Under the pieces are notes generated by a model. The model was not told where the DNA came from, made no database searches, and saw only the letters and a list, made by a program, of their open reading frames with translations. A program made the position numbers and the translations under genes. DNA of 27,965 nt, taken from IMG/VR virus record IMGVR_UViG_3300027734_004120, positions 1-27,965 of that record. The stretch is one strand, 5' to 3'. The DNA is from a virus. The first letter of the stretch is position 1; each line of letters starts with the position of its first letter. Below, in pieces: positions 7,737 through 15,268 of this stretch.

Positions 7737-9824
7737 TCAAAAAGTTCGCACCAGCATATCGCCGCTGTCCCACGGCTCCAACAGGAACGGGAAACGGTGG
7801 CAGTTGAATACCACACCAGCCACAGCGTCCGCTGCGTCCTTTGACCCGTTGTGAGGATGGTCAATCTTGTCGCGGCGATCCTCGAGTCGGAAGATTTCCT
7901 GAAGCAGAGGCTCGTACTCGTAGATGGAGAACCGTCGCTTGCCGTCCGCCGCGATGTCCATCACGGCATCACGGAAGCAGTAGTAGGGGTCCTTGGTCTT
8001 GTCGACCGAGAGGTGCTCCGCGATCACCGTCCCCGCCCTTGAAAGTTGGTGCTGCAGGAACTGCTCGGACTGGTGACCGTCAGCCGTCACGCAGCCGATC
8101 ATGAACCCGTTCGCCCGCATCTTGTTGAGGACGGCCTCGATGTTGTCGAACTGGATTCGCCCACTCTTGGGAGGAAGCACTTGCAGGACGAGGTCCATGT
8201 AGACCCGAGGTCGGTCCATGGGCGTGCCGTACATGCCGGTCCCGTTGCAGACGGGGCAGACGACGGTCTTCTGACCGCGGCAAGACGCGCAGCGGACCTC
8301 GGTCCGGCCAACTCGCCGCTTTCCAGTGCCCAAGCATCGGGGGCAACTGCAGACCTTCGCGCCAAAGCATTCGCCGCAGGAACGCGTTGTCTCGCCCTCG
8401 GTGAGTCTGTTGACCGTCACCAAATTCGAGACGTGCCCCATCGCCAAACCGAAGGCGTCAGACGTAACGCCAGGGTCGGCATGAACGGCCCGAAGCATGT
8501 TGGGGTTCACCCGCGGCCGCTTGGTCACGGGGTCGACCAGCATGTTCAGGTAGAACTCCACCGAGTCGGACAAGGTGGTGGTCTGCGAGGAGAACGGGTG
8601 GCGGCATTGGTAGTCCGCGTAGCCGTCAACCTCAAGTCGCAAACAACGGACGAAGTTCTCACGCTGAGGAATCAGGGGGCGCAGGCCTTCGACCGAGACT
8701 CCGGCCAAGTCGCGCAATGAGCCATCGAGGTCCTTGAGGAAGGACGCTCGCATCTCCTCGGCGCACCAGACCACTCGACCAGTCGCGTGCTCGACCTCAT
8801 CCGCCGCCAAGATTCTCGACGCCCTGTTCCCTGAGCCCACTTCCACTGGAAAAGTGCGGCCAGAGAAGATCAGGTTTCCCGCGTTGTCCTTGACGCCCTT
8901 CTTCGCTTCCCACTGCGACATCGAGAAGACGACCGTCGGGTAGGCAGCATCCCCTGCCAGCGCGGTTCGCTCTCGCCGCTCAACGAAGTCGTCCGGGTAC
9001 TGCCGAGACGAGTCGAGCACCACGCGGCAAAGCTGCAGCGTGTTGTTCCGCATGAAGCGCGACTCCATACGGCGGAAGCAGTTCTCGACCAAGTCCTCGG
9101 CAACGTCGAGCGTCTCGCCGCGCTTCTTCGCGGACTCCTCGACAACTGCGTAGAAGTTGCACTCGGTGGCGTACAACCCGAGCACGTCTTCGGAGTGGAT
9201 GGCCGACTCGCTGGTGACGTCAGGACGAATGATGATGTTCTTCGTCTTCGACGCGATCTTCGAGGAGAGCTCCTGATTTCGTGGGAACTCGTACTGGAAG
9301 TACGGCGTGGCGTCGATTGCCGTGAGCAGCGGCTCAAACAGCTTGGCCTTTGCCTTCTCCTTCTTCATCGAGACCATGACGATGACGAGAGGCGAAGTGC
9401 TCGGCAGATTCAGGAAGTTCTGCGGGCTCGAGAAGCACGACAACCGGTAGTAGTCGTACATCGCCAGCAGTACTAGGATTTGTGTTTTGCCGACACCGAT
9501 GGCGCCCGTGAGGATGACCTCAGTCACGTCGCCTTGGGCGGCGGAAATGAACATCTTTTTCTTCTCGGGCCACAGGAAGTCACCCGCGAACGGGCCCGAG
9601 TAGTACTGGTTCTCAATCCACTCTTCAGGCGGCAGGATTGGCCGATCCAGAGGGACCGAACCTTCGCCCAAGAACTTCTGGGAGAAGGCTGAAACGATGC
9701 TGTCGAACTTGGATGAAGTGGCGTTACCGGACTTGACGTAGAAGCTGCCGACAAGCCCTTTGGTGTGCCCGCATTCTCCAAGATCGGCAGGCGCGGATTT
9801 GGGGGCTTCGAAGCTGAAGTTCAT
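7737..9824 (-). CDS. terL: Terminase large subunit with embedded DnaJ-type zinc-finger domain
   Basis: This 695-aa protein overlaps the upstream stop by ATGA. The ATPase half has a Walker A motif GAIGVGKT at 107-114 and a hydrophobic strand ending in VVEE at about 227-230 as Walker B. The RNase H-like nuclease half has VHADPGVTSDAFGLAMGH at 447-464 (first acidic site), CVTADGHQS near 578-586 (second) and HNGSKDAADAVAGVV near 658-672 (third). Between the first and second sites, residues 483-530 carry four CxxC pairs: C483/C486, C494/C497, C512/C515 and C523/C526. Three are followed by Gly-rich turns such as CLGTG and CNGTG. This is the pattern of the DnaJ/Hsp40 cysteine-rich domain, which binds two zinc ions. 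TerL packages and cuts concatemeric DNA at the portal. The family call is secure; the zinc-domain role is unknown. Confidence 0.93.
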   Translation of the reverse strand: MNFSFEAPKSAPADLGECGHTKGLVGSFYVKSGNATSSKFDSIVSAFSQKFLGEGSVPLDRPILPPEEWIENQYYSGPFAGDFLWPEKKKMFISAAQGDVTEVILTGAIGVGKTQILVLLAMYDYYRLSCFSSPQNFLNLPSTSPLVIVMVSMKKEKAKAKLFEPLLTAIDATPYFQYEFPRNQELSSKIASKTKNIIIRPDVTSESAIHSEDVLGLYATECNFYAVVEESAKKRGETLDVAEDLVENCFRRMESRFMRNNTLQLCRVVLDSSRQYPDDFVERRERTALAGDAAYPTVVFSMSQWEAKKGVKDNAGNLIFSGRTFPVEVGSGNRASRILAADEVEHATGRVVWCAEEMRASFLKDLDGSLRDLAGVSVEGLRPLIPQRENFVRCLRLEVDGYADYQCRHPFSSQTTTLSDSVEFYLNMLVDPVTKRPRVNPNMLRAVHADPGVTSDAFGLAMGHVSNLVTVNRLTEGETTRSCGECFGAKVCSCPRCLGTGKRRVGRTEVRCASCRGQKTVVCPVCNGTGMYGTPMDRPRVYMDLVLQVLPPKSGRIQFDNIEAVLNKMRANGFMIGCVTADGHQSEQFLQHQLSRAGTVIAEHLSVDKTKDPYYCFRDAVMDIAADGKRRFSIYEYEPLLQEIFRLEDRRDKIDHPHNGSKDAADAVAGVVFNCHRFPFLLEPWDSGDMLVRTF

Positions 9825-10354
9825 GCGTCACGTTTCATTGCAGCCAGGGTCGCACGAAGCGCGAGGGCCAAGTCGACGCCAATACCTTGAAGCTGATGTG
9901 GGTCCGAAATGTGCCGGCGAAGCACGGCATAGACGGAGTCCATGAGGTTGCCGAGCATGTCCATCGTGATGACGTCACGCATCTTCAGCGTGGTCACGAC
10001 GGCCTTCTCCTTCACCTCGGCAGAGACCTTGGCGATCTGCACTTTCAGCCGCACCGCCTCACTCTTGAGGATCTCGTTGTCCTCAAGCAGCGCGTCGATG
10101 CGGAGTTGCTCACGCTCAAGCCGCGCGAGCTCCACCGAGAGGTCGAAGAGGGAGCCGTTGCTCCGCAGGTCCTCGACCAGCGACCAGACGTCCTCCGACA
10201 CGCTCGCCGGCCGGACGCTTGTGCGCCTCGACTCCAGCATCGCGTTGATCTCTTGGAGCGCCTTAACCTGGCTGCCGCGACCCGCGGGCTGAAGAACAAC
10301 AACAGGCGCGGGCTCTGGGAGGTCGATTGGCGGCGGAAGGTCTTCCTTCATCAT
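9821..10354 (-). CDS. Coiled-coil protein upstream of TerL, candidate small terminase subunit
   Basis: This 177-aa protein has a Pro-rich N-terminus (KEDLPPPIDLPEPAPV), a helical central part with a long heptad-rich stretch at about 70-120 (VELARLEREQLRIDALLEDNE, then KSEAVRLKVQIAKVSAEVKEK), and a helical C-terminus. It overlaps the TerL start by 4 nt and the preceding stop at its own start. Immediately upstream of TerL is the usual place for the small terminase subunit, which forms a ring that recognises phage DNA. No clear DNA-binding motif is visible, so the adjacent 101-aa winged-helix-like protein is an equally good candidate. The start may be either of two consecutive ATG codons. Confidence 0.5.
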   Translation of the reverse strand: MMKEDLPPPIDLPEPAPVVVLQPAGRGSQVKALQEINAMLESRRTSVRPASVSEDVWSLVEDLRSNGSLFDLSVELARLEREQLRIDALLEDNEILKSEAVRLKVQIAKVSAEVKEKAVVTTLKMRDVITMDMLGNLMDSVYAVLRRHISDPHQLQGIGVDLALALRATLAAMKRDA

Positions 10355-10656
10355 CGCACCACGGATTCACCGAGTGCAGTCGCCCGCCACTCGACGTATC
10401 TCCCGCGGCCAATGCTGCCGTTCGGTCGCTTTCGTTCGGCAGAGGTCACCAAGCCCATCTTCTTCAGGTGATGAAGATGGACTCGTGCCCAGACCAGCCT
10501 CGCGTCACCGTTCGAGATTAGGGTCGTTTCGGCACCTGTGCAGAGGTCGTCATAGAGGGTGGCGACCGCGTTGGCGTAGGTGACACCCTGCTTCACGACG
10601 AAGCTGAGGATCGTGTTGCGGACTCTTCCGCGGAGGACCAAGGTTTCTTCGGACAT
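10351..10656 (-). CDS. Small winged-helix-like protein
   Basis: This 101-aa protein begins MSEETLVLRGRVRNTI at the ATG at 10656; the longer frame upstream runs back through the preceding gene and was not used. The segment LVWARVHLHHLKKMGLVTSAERKRPNGSIGRG near 53-85 looks like a recognition helix followed by a basic hairpin wing ending in RYVEWRAT. A DNA-binding function is likely. It overlaps the next gene through an ATGATGA junction and is two genes from TerL, so it may be the small terminase or a late regulator. A perfect inverted repeat lies in the 30-nt gap upstream and could be an autoregulatory operator. I do not recognise a specific family. Confidence 0.55.
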   Translation of the reverse strand: MSEETLVLRGRVRNTILSFVVKQGVTYANAVATLYDDLCTGAETTLISNGDARLVWARVHLHHLKKMGLVTSAERKRPNGSIGRGRYVEWRATALGESVVR

Positions 10657-10657
10657 A

Positions 10658-10679
10658 AAGTAAGGGTAAAACTTACTTA
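10658..10679. promoter_or_regulatory. Inverted repeat (possible operator) upstream of winged-helix gene
   Basis: The half-sites AAGTAAG (10658-10664) and CTTACTT (10672-10678) form a perfect 7-bp inverted repeat around GGTAAAA. It ends 2 nt before the ATG at 10656, in one of the few gaps of this operon. It could be a repressor site or a small hairpin affecting initiation. No experimental support is visible. Confidence 0.35.
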
Positions 10680-10687
10680 TGCCAAAA

Positions 10688-10900
10688 TCAACACTCGCGG
10701 GGGTCGCTCTCCAACGGAGGCAGACCACCAACGATGGCCTCGATGTCCTCGGGGCGCCCAATCAAGTTCACCGAGTTGTCGTCGAAGCAGACCTCGCAGT
10801 AGACGTGGGTCTCCTCTTCCTCCTGCAGCTTCCAGATTGCCTTCGCCAGCCCGAGCGCGTCTGCCTTTGAGGCGAAGCCGATTTTGTTGACCACATTCAT
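10688..10900 (-). CDS. Small hypothetical protein
   Basis: This 70-aa protein starts MNVVNKIGFASKADAL at the ATG at 10900. The start overlaps the stop of the upstream gene (ATGA) and is preceded by GAGGTGGG. It consists of an N-terminal helix (ADALGLAKAIWKLQEEEE) and a strand-rich second half with two cysteines (HVYCEVCFDDNSVNLIG) and a third near the end. A CxxC-type pair is present but there is no obvious second pair, so I do not call a zinc finger. It sits between two small DNA-metabolism genes in the same operon. No family recognised. Confidence 0.6.
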   Translation of the reverse strand: MNVVNKIGFASKADALGLAKAIWKLQEEEETHVYCEVCFDDNSVNLIGRPEDIEAIVGGLPPLESDPREC

Positions 10901-11220
10901 ACGTCCCACCTCATTTCATTGAGGTCCTCGACAATCGAACGAACGACCGACAGGTCCTTCGACGACAGGGCCTTGGAGTGCGAGACCTTTGCCGCGAGGT
11001 CATCCACGACCTTCCGCGCAACCTCGTAGTCCAGATCGCCGCCCTTACCGAACGGGAGCGCGAACGCGCCCGAGGGAAGATGCGTGACCACGAAGCCGCG
11101 ACCCAAGTTGGCGGGCAAGGTCACGGCCCATGGACCTGCCTGGTAGAACTTGAAGACCTCGCCCTGCGTGACGGTGTTGCTCTTGTTGAGCATCGGAATC
11201 CAGACGCGCTCGAACCTCAT
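10897..11220 (-). CDS. Hypothetical protein
   Basis: This 107-aa protein starts MRFERVWIPMLNKSNT at the ATG at 11220, which overlaps the stop of the winged-helix gene upstream (ATGA) and is preceded by a GGGGGG run. The sequence is mixed strand and helix: a strand-rich half (EVFKFYQAGPWAVTLPANLG, FVVTHLPSGAFALPF) then a helical half (YEVARKVVDDLAAKVSH, VRSIVEDLNEM). It is co-transcribed with the adenine methyltransferase and exonuclease. No function can be assigned from the sequence. Confidence 0.6.
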   Translation of the reverse strand: MRFERVWIPMLNKSNTVTQGEVFKFYQAGPWAVTLPANLGRGFVVTHLPSGAFALPFGKGGDLDYEVARKVVDDLAAKVSHSKALSSKDLSVVRSIVEDLNEMRWDV

Positions 11221-11633
11221 GCGCCCCCCACGTTGAAGGTGATGCGGCGGTTGCTGGAGTCCCTGACGACCTTGTACGTGCGACCCATCTTCTCGATGTG
11301 CCCAGACTCGATGAGCTGGGTGAGGGCGTACTGCACGCTCGACAGGCTCTTCCATCCGAGATGGATGCGAATCTGCTCGTAGCTCGGATGTCGCCCAGCC
11401 TCTTGGATGTTGCGAACGATGAACTCAAGCATCTTCCGGTTCTTGTCGCCCATCTGGAACAGGTCCAGTTGAGCCTCTGGCTCGGGCGTCTTGATCTCGC
11501 CCTCGACCTCAAGGAGCGCCAAGCGCAGGCTCTCTGCCTTCTGGAGCAGGGGGTAGGGAAGGTGCGGCATGAACTGCTGAACGATCTCGGAAGGTCGTTC
11601 ATCCAGTCGTTGAAGAAAGAACCCGGGCGTCAT
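11217..11633 (-). CDS. Winged-helix DNA-binding protein (LexA N-terminal-like)
   Basis: This 138-aa protein starts at the ATG at 11633 in a TGATG junction with the methyltransferase stop, 7 nt after GGAGG; a GTG one codon earlier is the alternative. The second half carries a winged helix similar to the LexA DNA-binding domain: KMLEFIVRNIQEAGRHPSYE, then IRIHLGWKSLSSVQYALTQL, then IESGHIEKMGRTYKVV. The first half is helical (LLQKAESLRLALLEVEGE). There is no LexA peptidase domain, so it is a stand-alone DNA-binding protein, possibly a regulator of this operon. The 92-aa gene at 17497-17775 encodes a second protein of the same type. Confidence 0.65.
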   Translation of the reverse strand: MTPGFFLQRLDERPSEIVQQFMPHLPYPLLQKAESLRLALLEVEGEIKTPEPEAQLDLFQMGDKNRKMLEFIVRNIQEAGRHPSYEQIRIHLGWKSLSSVQYALTQLIESGHIEKMGRTYKVVRDSSNRRITFNVGGA

Positions 11634-12286
11634 CACTCAACCTCCAGGATTTGGTACTCGATGGTCTTGGGGAAGTTCCCCTTGCGCCACATCATCCAGC
11701 AGTAGGTAGCGCCATCCGTCTTGTTGTTTCCGGTGAACGAAGGGCGGCGGGTGAGCCCGAAGATTTTCGTGGGCATCCCGACGTCATTCTTCAACCACTT
11801 TGTCCGTCCGTGCCGCTTCGCGCCGTCTAGCAACCAACTGCTTCGAAGCAGGACGAACACCGCGCCGCCGTCACAGACTTCGCGAATGGCCTTGTCGATG
11901 AACCTCTGCGCGGTGTTCATGGCGCCACCATAGGGCGGGTTCATCACCACCAGGTCGATGACCGGAGACACTTTCGGCATGCCCAAGTAGTCGCCGACCT
12001 CCATCTGAATCCCGCGCATCTCGCAGTCAGAGGCGAACGACTCGTCGATCTCGTTGCCCAAGAAGTGGTCGTAACCGAAGGGGCGGAGTGCATCAGCCAC
12101 ACGCTCCAAGATCACGCCATTCCCCGCCCCGGGCTCGAAGATGCAGCCGAGTTCCTGCCGCGCAGACTTGCGAGCAATCACGGTTCGGCCAGTCTCCTTG
12201 ATGACCTCGGGGATTATGACGTCCACGCACCACGCGGGCGTGGGGTAGAAGTCGGTGCCGCCGCTTGGCGTGTTCTTCCGGCTCAC
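11633..12286 (-). CDS. Phage DNA N6-adenine-type methyltransferase
   Basis: This 217-aa protein starts at a GTG that overlaps the exonuclease stop (GTGA), with GAGGTG just upstream. It opens with TDFYPTPAWCVDVII, a signature of a large group of phage and plasmid DNA methyltransferases. The SAM-binding motif I is FEPGAGNG at 50-57 and the catalytic motif IV is NPPY at 116-119, as in adenine-N6 enzymes. The GGAVFVLLRSSWLL segment corresponds to a later core strand. It likely methylates adenine in phage DNA, perhaps to evade restriction. No restriction partner is seen nearby, so it is probably an orphan methyltransferase. The target sequence cannot be inferred. Confidence 0.8.
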   Translation of the reverse strand: MSRKNTPSGGTDFYPTPAWCVDVIIPEVIKETGRTVIARKSARQELGCIFEPGAGNGVILERVADALRPFGYDHFLGNEIDESFASDCEMRGIQMEVGDYLGMPKVSPVIDLVVMNPPYGGAMNTAQRFIDKAIREVCDGGAVFVLLRSSWLLDGAKRHGRTKWLKNDVGMPTKIFGLTRRPSFTGNNKTDGATYCWMMWRKGNFPKTIEYQILEVE

Positions 12287-13077
12287 TTCGCACCTCGCTC
12301 ACGAAGCTCAGCGCGAAACGCCGCCTCAGCGCCTGGATGGAGGCCTTCCATCTTCTCAAGGATGAACTTGATGTAGTCCTTCGGGACAGCATTCAGCGGA
12401 CGTCCAACGTGCTTGCCTGCGCCAACCCGAACGACGTTGGGGAACTTGCGGTCGCGGTAGAGCCAGTACGACCAGGCTTCCGACTCGGTCTTGATGAGCT
12501 CAGCCGCCTTCGCCTGCACCTCGACGGCCTTCTGCACGTCCGAAGGAAGGAAGCCGTCGTCGAGCATGTGGTAGAGCAGGTCATGCGTCGCCAGCGCATC
12601 GGCTTTCGCGCTGTGCGCGTTGGTGAGGTCGATCTCGTAGTGGGCGCAGACGTCGCCGAGCTTCCGGCTGCGCATCGACCGCATGTGCCAACGAGCGAAG
12701 ATGATCAGGTCGATGACCTTGGAGCGGTCAATGACGATGGGCATACCGGCTCGAGCGAACTCCGCCTCAATCAAGGGCAGGTCGTAGTCGATCAGGTTAT
12801 ACCCAAGAATCACGTCAGCCGAGCGGAACCGCTCGGCGATACCCTCGGCCACCTCCGCGAACGCAGGCGAATCAGCGACGATGGCGTCCGTGATTCGATG
12901 AACAGCAGTTGCCTCGGGCGGGATTGGGCAGCCCGGGTTGATGTACCGCTGAAGCGCCTTACGACCGACCTTCGGGTCGTAGAGGACGCCGCCAATCTCG
13001 ACGATTCGCGCCTGCTTCGGGTCAATCCCAGTGGTCTCCGTGTCGACCACGAGGATGCGAGAGTCTCTGAACTCCAT
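12283..13077 (-). CDS. DEDDh 3'-5' exonuclease (DNA polymerase III epsilon-like)
   Basis: This 264-aa protein starts at the ATG at 13077 preceded by GGAGGTG; an upstream ATG six codons earlier lacks such a site. Exo I is VVDTETTGID with Asp12 and Glu14, Exo II is GYNLIDYDLPLI with Asp97/Asp99, and Exo III is HSAKADALATHD with His155 and Asp160, giving the DEDDh set. The C-terminal 60 residues (KHVGRPLNAVPKDYIKFILEK) resemble an extension seen in some phage and bacterial exonucleases of this family. It would degrade DNA from the 3' end in proofreading, repair or host DNA turnover. It is the first gene after a promoter-like motif at 13096-13123 and heads the DNA-modification and packaging operon. 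Confidence 0.88.
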   Translation of the reverse strand: MEFRDSRILVVDTETTGIDPKQARIVEIGGVLYDPKVGRKALQRYINPGCPIPPEATAVHRITDAIVADSPAFAEVAEGIAERFRSADVILGYNLIDYDLPLIEAEFARAGMPIVIDRSKVIDLIIFARWHMRSMRSRKLGDVCAHYEIDLTNAHSAKADALATHDLLYHMLDDGFLPSDVQKAVEVQAKAAELIKTESEAWSYWLYRDRKFPNVVRVGAGKHVGRPLNAVPKDYIKFILEKMEGLHPGAEAAFRAELRERGAK

Positions 13078-13095
13078 GAACACCTCCGCCGGCAT

Positions 13096-13123
13096 CTTTA
13101 ACGTAATGCAGCGAGAGGTTCAA
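13096..13123 (-). promoter_or_regulatory. Promoter-like motif A ahead of exonuclease operon
   Basis: On the minus strand TTGAAC (13118-13123) and TTAAAG (13096-13101) are separated by 16 nt, with the exonuclease ATG 18 nt further on. The same arrangement, including several identical spacer bases, recurs at 17449-17476 ahead of the lysis operon. Both lie in rare gaps at the head of long gene runs, which supports a real promoter class. The -10 element is not a perfect sigma-70 match. Confidence 0.5.
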
Positions 13124-13134
13124 GTAGTATCTTA

Positions 13135-14367
13135 CTAAATGCTGGGCCTCAACGAGACCACGAAGGCCGAGCCCATTGGCAGCGGGATGTACCGGATGGA
13201 GCCGTCCAACTTGGATAGGATCGCCTGCGCGAGCGCGAGCCCGACCCCAGTTCCTGGGAACTCGCTGTGGGCGCGGTAGAACATGGCGAACAACTGGGCG
13301 CGGTATTCAGGTGCGATGCCGACACCGTTATCGACGAACTTGATGCTGACCATCAGGTCGTCTGGTTCAACCTCGACCGATACGCACGGCACCTTGGCTT
13401 GGTTGAACTTCAGCCCATTCTCGATGAGGTTGTAGAAAACCTCGCCTAGCAGGACCGTGTCCCCCATCACCATGAGCTTGTCGTGGCTTGGGAGGTAGAC
13501 CATCCCAGCCCGCGCCTCCTTGGCCTTCTTCGCCGCCCCCAAGATGAGGGGCATGATGTTGACTGGGTATGCCTCGACGTTCTTGTTGCGAAGCCCCGTC
13601 AGCATGCTGATGGCGACCACAGTCTCAGCTAAGGATTGGGAACGCTCGCTGATGAGCTGCAACCGCTCCTTAGCCGGTTCTGGGACCGTGTGCCCATAAT
13701 CCTCAAGGACGGAAGTCGCCAGCGCAGAGGCTGTTCTCGCCGGCCCCTTCAACTGGTGCGCGGTGATTGAGGCGAATCTGGAGAGCTCCGCCGCCATCTG
13801 CATGGCGTCGGTGATGTCGGTGCCGCAGACGAGGATGAACTCGCCGTTCTTCACGAACCGCCATTCGAAGATTCGCCCGTGCCCGTTCTTGCAACGAATG
13901 CTTCCGCGGTTCTCTGTCCCGCAGCTCAACCCCGTGACAGCGTCGAGCCACGCCAGTTTATCAAGGTCCTCGGGTTCAATGATGTCCTCGACCGACATCT
14001 GGAGCAGTTCTTCCTGCTCCCACCCTGTCTGCCGAGTCCAAGCCTCGTTGACCCAACTGAAGACGATCTCGTGCCGATGAACGCAGAGTGGCGCGATGGC
14101 CATCAGGTCGTTCGTCGCCTTGGACCAGTAGACTAGTTGGTGTTGCACCTTCGCTGCAGCAGTCTTCATCTGCAATGTCGTGATGAGCAGCGCGACCGCA
14201 GCCGCCCAGAATGACGAGAGCAGTATGATCTCTGGTGTGAAGGCGACGATGAACCGATTGATGACGATACCAACCAAGACGTTGGCGGCAATCACCACAA
14301 CGACTTCCACTATGTCCTTTGGGCTGCAGCAAACACGATGCCGTAGCCGACGAAGGATGGACCTCAT
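13135..14367 (-). CDS. Membrane-bound PAS sensor histidine kinase
   Basis: This 410-aa protein has two membrane helices near 19-38 and 46-65, then a PAS domain at about 85-190 (WVNEAWTRQTGWEQEELLQ, DIIEPEDLDKL, then FEWRFVKNGEFILVCGTDIT). The dimerisation domain has the H box ITAHQLKGPARTAS with His204. The ATPase domain has the N box FYNLIENGLKFN at 311-322, G1 box DNGVGI at 346-351 and G2 box GTGVGLALA at 372-380. It should autophosphorylate in response to a signal sensed through PAS or the membrane and pass phosphate to the response regulator encoded just upstream, with which it shares an ATGA overlap. All catalytic boxes look intact. Histidine kinases are very rare in phages. The target pathway is unknown. 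Confidence 0.93.
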   Translation of the reverse strand: MRSILRRLRHRVCCSPKDIVEVVVVIAANVLVGIVINRFIVAFTPEIILLSSFWAAAVALLITTLQMKTAAAKVQHQLVYWSKATNDLMAIAPLCVHRHEIVFSWVNEAWTRQTGWEQEELLQMSVEDIIEPEDLDKLAWLDAVTGLSCGTENRGSIRCKNGHGRIFEWRFVKNGEFILVCGTDITDAMQMAAELSRFASITAHQLKGPARTASALATSVLEDYGHTVPEPAKERLQLISERSQSLAETVVAISMLTGLRNKNVEAYPVNIMPLILGAAKKAKEARAGMVYLPSHDKLMVMGDTVLLGEVFYNLIENGLKFNQAKVPCVSVEVEPDDLMVSIKFVDNGVGIAPEYRAQLFAMFYRAHSEFPGTGVGLALAQAILSKLDGSIRYIPLPMGSAFVVSLRPSI

Positions 14368-14789
14368 TGTGGCACCTGATTGAGGTCGAGCCAGAAGCTG
14401 AAGGTCTTCTGGATGACCTGGTTGAAGTCCACGGGACGAAGAGGTTTCTCGACATAGCCGTTAGTTCGGTTCAGGTAGGCCTTCTCGATGTCAGCTTGGG
14501 TGTTGGACGTGGTCATGATCACCACAGGCAGCTTCCATCCGCTGTGGTTGGCGCGGATTGCCTTGAGGCAGTCGATGCCGGACATCCTGGGCAGATGGAG
14601 ATCGAGAAGAACCAGGTCGAAGCTCTGCCTGAGCTTCTCGCCATCGAAGAGCTTGTCGCAGGCTACGATGCCGTCTCGAGCTCGAATGACCTCGTAGACC
14701 ACGCCAGTTGGTTGAAGTACGCGCGAGATCGCCCGCTCCGCGAGCATCGCGTCTGCGTCGTCGTCCTCCACCAAGAGGATTCGCTTCAC
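14364..14789 (-). CDS. Single-domain response regulator (Rcp1/CheY-like)
   Basis: This 141-aa protein starts at a GTG that overlaps the upstream stop (GTGA). It is a complete receiver domain: VKRILLVEDDDAD with acidic residues 8-10, phospho-acceptor Asp63 in LVLLDLHLPRMSG, Thr93/Thr94 in VIMTTS, and Lys115 in YVEKPL. It resembles the Rcp1-type receivers that partner PAS- or phytochrome-containing kinases. There is no output domain, so it must act through protein contacts or as a phosphate relay or sink. It is translationally coupled to the histidine kinase and follows the coiled-coil membrane protein, forming a three-gene unit at the end of the lysis operon. Confidence 0.92.
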   Translation of the reverse strand: MKRILLVEDDDADAMLAERAISRVLQPTGVVYEVIRARDGIVACDKLFDGEKLRQSFDLVLLDLHLPRMSGIDCLKAIRANHSGWKLPVVIMTTSNTQADIEKAYLNRTNGYVEKPLRPVDFNQVIQKTFSFWLDLNQVPQ

Positions 14790-15235
14790 GGCTTTAGCCC
14801 CAGACCAGGGATCGTCTGAATCCCGGTCAATTGCTGAAGGATGCCGAGGAAGAGCAGCACGAGGCCAAGGATCAGCGCAGAGCCACCCTTCTCCCACACC
14901 GCCTTTGCGACGATGGCGAGGCGCTCATCCTTGCGCTTCTTGGTCTCCTCTTGGGCCGCCAAGTGCTTGCTGATGAGCTCGAAGAGCTTCTCCTGATGCG
15001 TCGTGTGCGCGCTCTGGAGGACCTCAAGCATGCGCTGCTGGTCGAATCGCTCAAGGTCGCCTCGAACGCGCTCGACACCGCGGATGATCGAATCGTCCCG
15101 TGCCTGCATCGTCGCGATGTGCTGCTGGAGGACCGAGTCGAGCTTGGCCACGTCTCGAACCAGCATGTCCAGACGAACATCGATCTTCACGATGTCCGAG
15201 GCAGAACCTGTAGGTGTTTTCTTCGGCGTAGGCAT
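14786..15235 (-). CDS. Coiled-coil protein with C-terminal membrane anchor
   Basis: In this 149-aa protein residues 13-110 are helical and heptad-rich (VRLDMLVRDVAKLDSVLQQH, GVERVRGDLERFDQQRMLEV, and a Lys/Glu-rich stretch near 95-106). A hydrophobic segment follows at about 117-135 (GGSALILGLVLLFLGILQ). The layout resembles XhlA-type phage haemolysin/lysis accessory proteins but is longer. It is coupled to the response regulator by a GTGA overlap and lies downstream of the other lysis genes. It could therefore be a lysis accessory, or a membrane partner of the two-component pair. The first choice is by analogy, the second by gene neighbourhood only. Confidence 0.65.
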   Translation of the reverse strand: MPTPKKTPTGSASDIVKIDVRLDMLVRDVAKLDSVLQQHIATMQARDDSIIRGVERVRGDLERFDQQRMLEVLQSAHTTHQEKLFELISKHLAAQEETKKRKDERLAIVAKAVWEKGGSALILGLVLLFLGILQQLTGIQTIPGLGLKP

Positions 15236-15268
15236 GCCGCGCAGGATAGCGCAAGCAGTTGGCGTGTC

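Noticed and set aside
6743-7807. 354-codon plus-strand frame over the portal gene
   Set aside because: Antisense shadow with the same Val/Arg/Leu/Glu bias as the other shadow frames.
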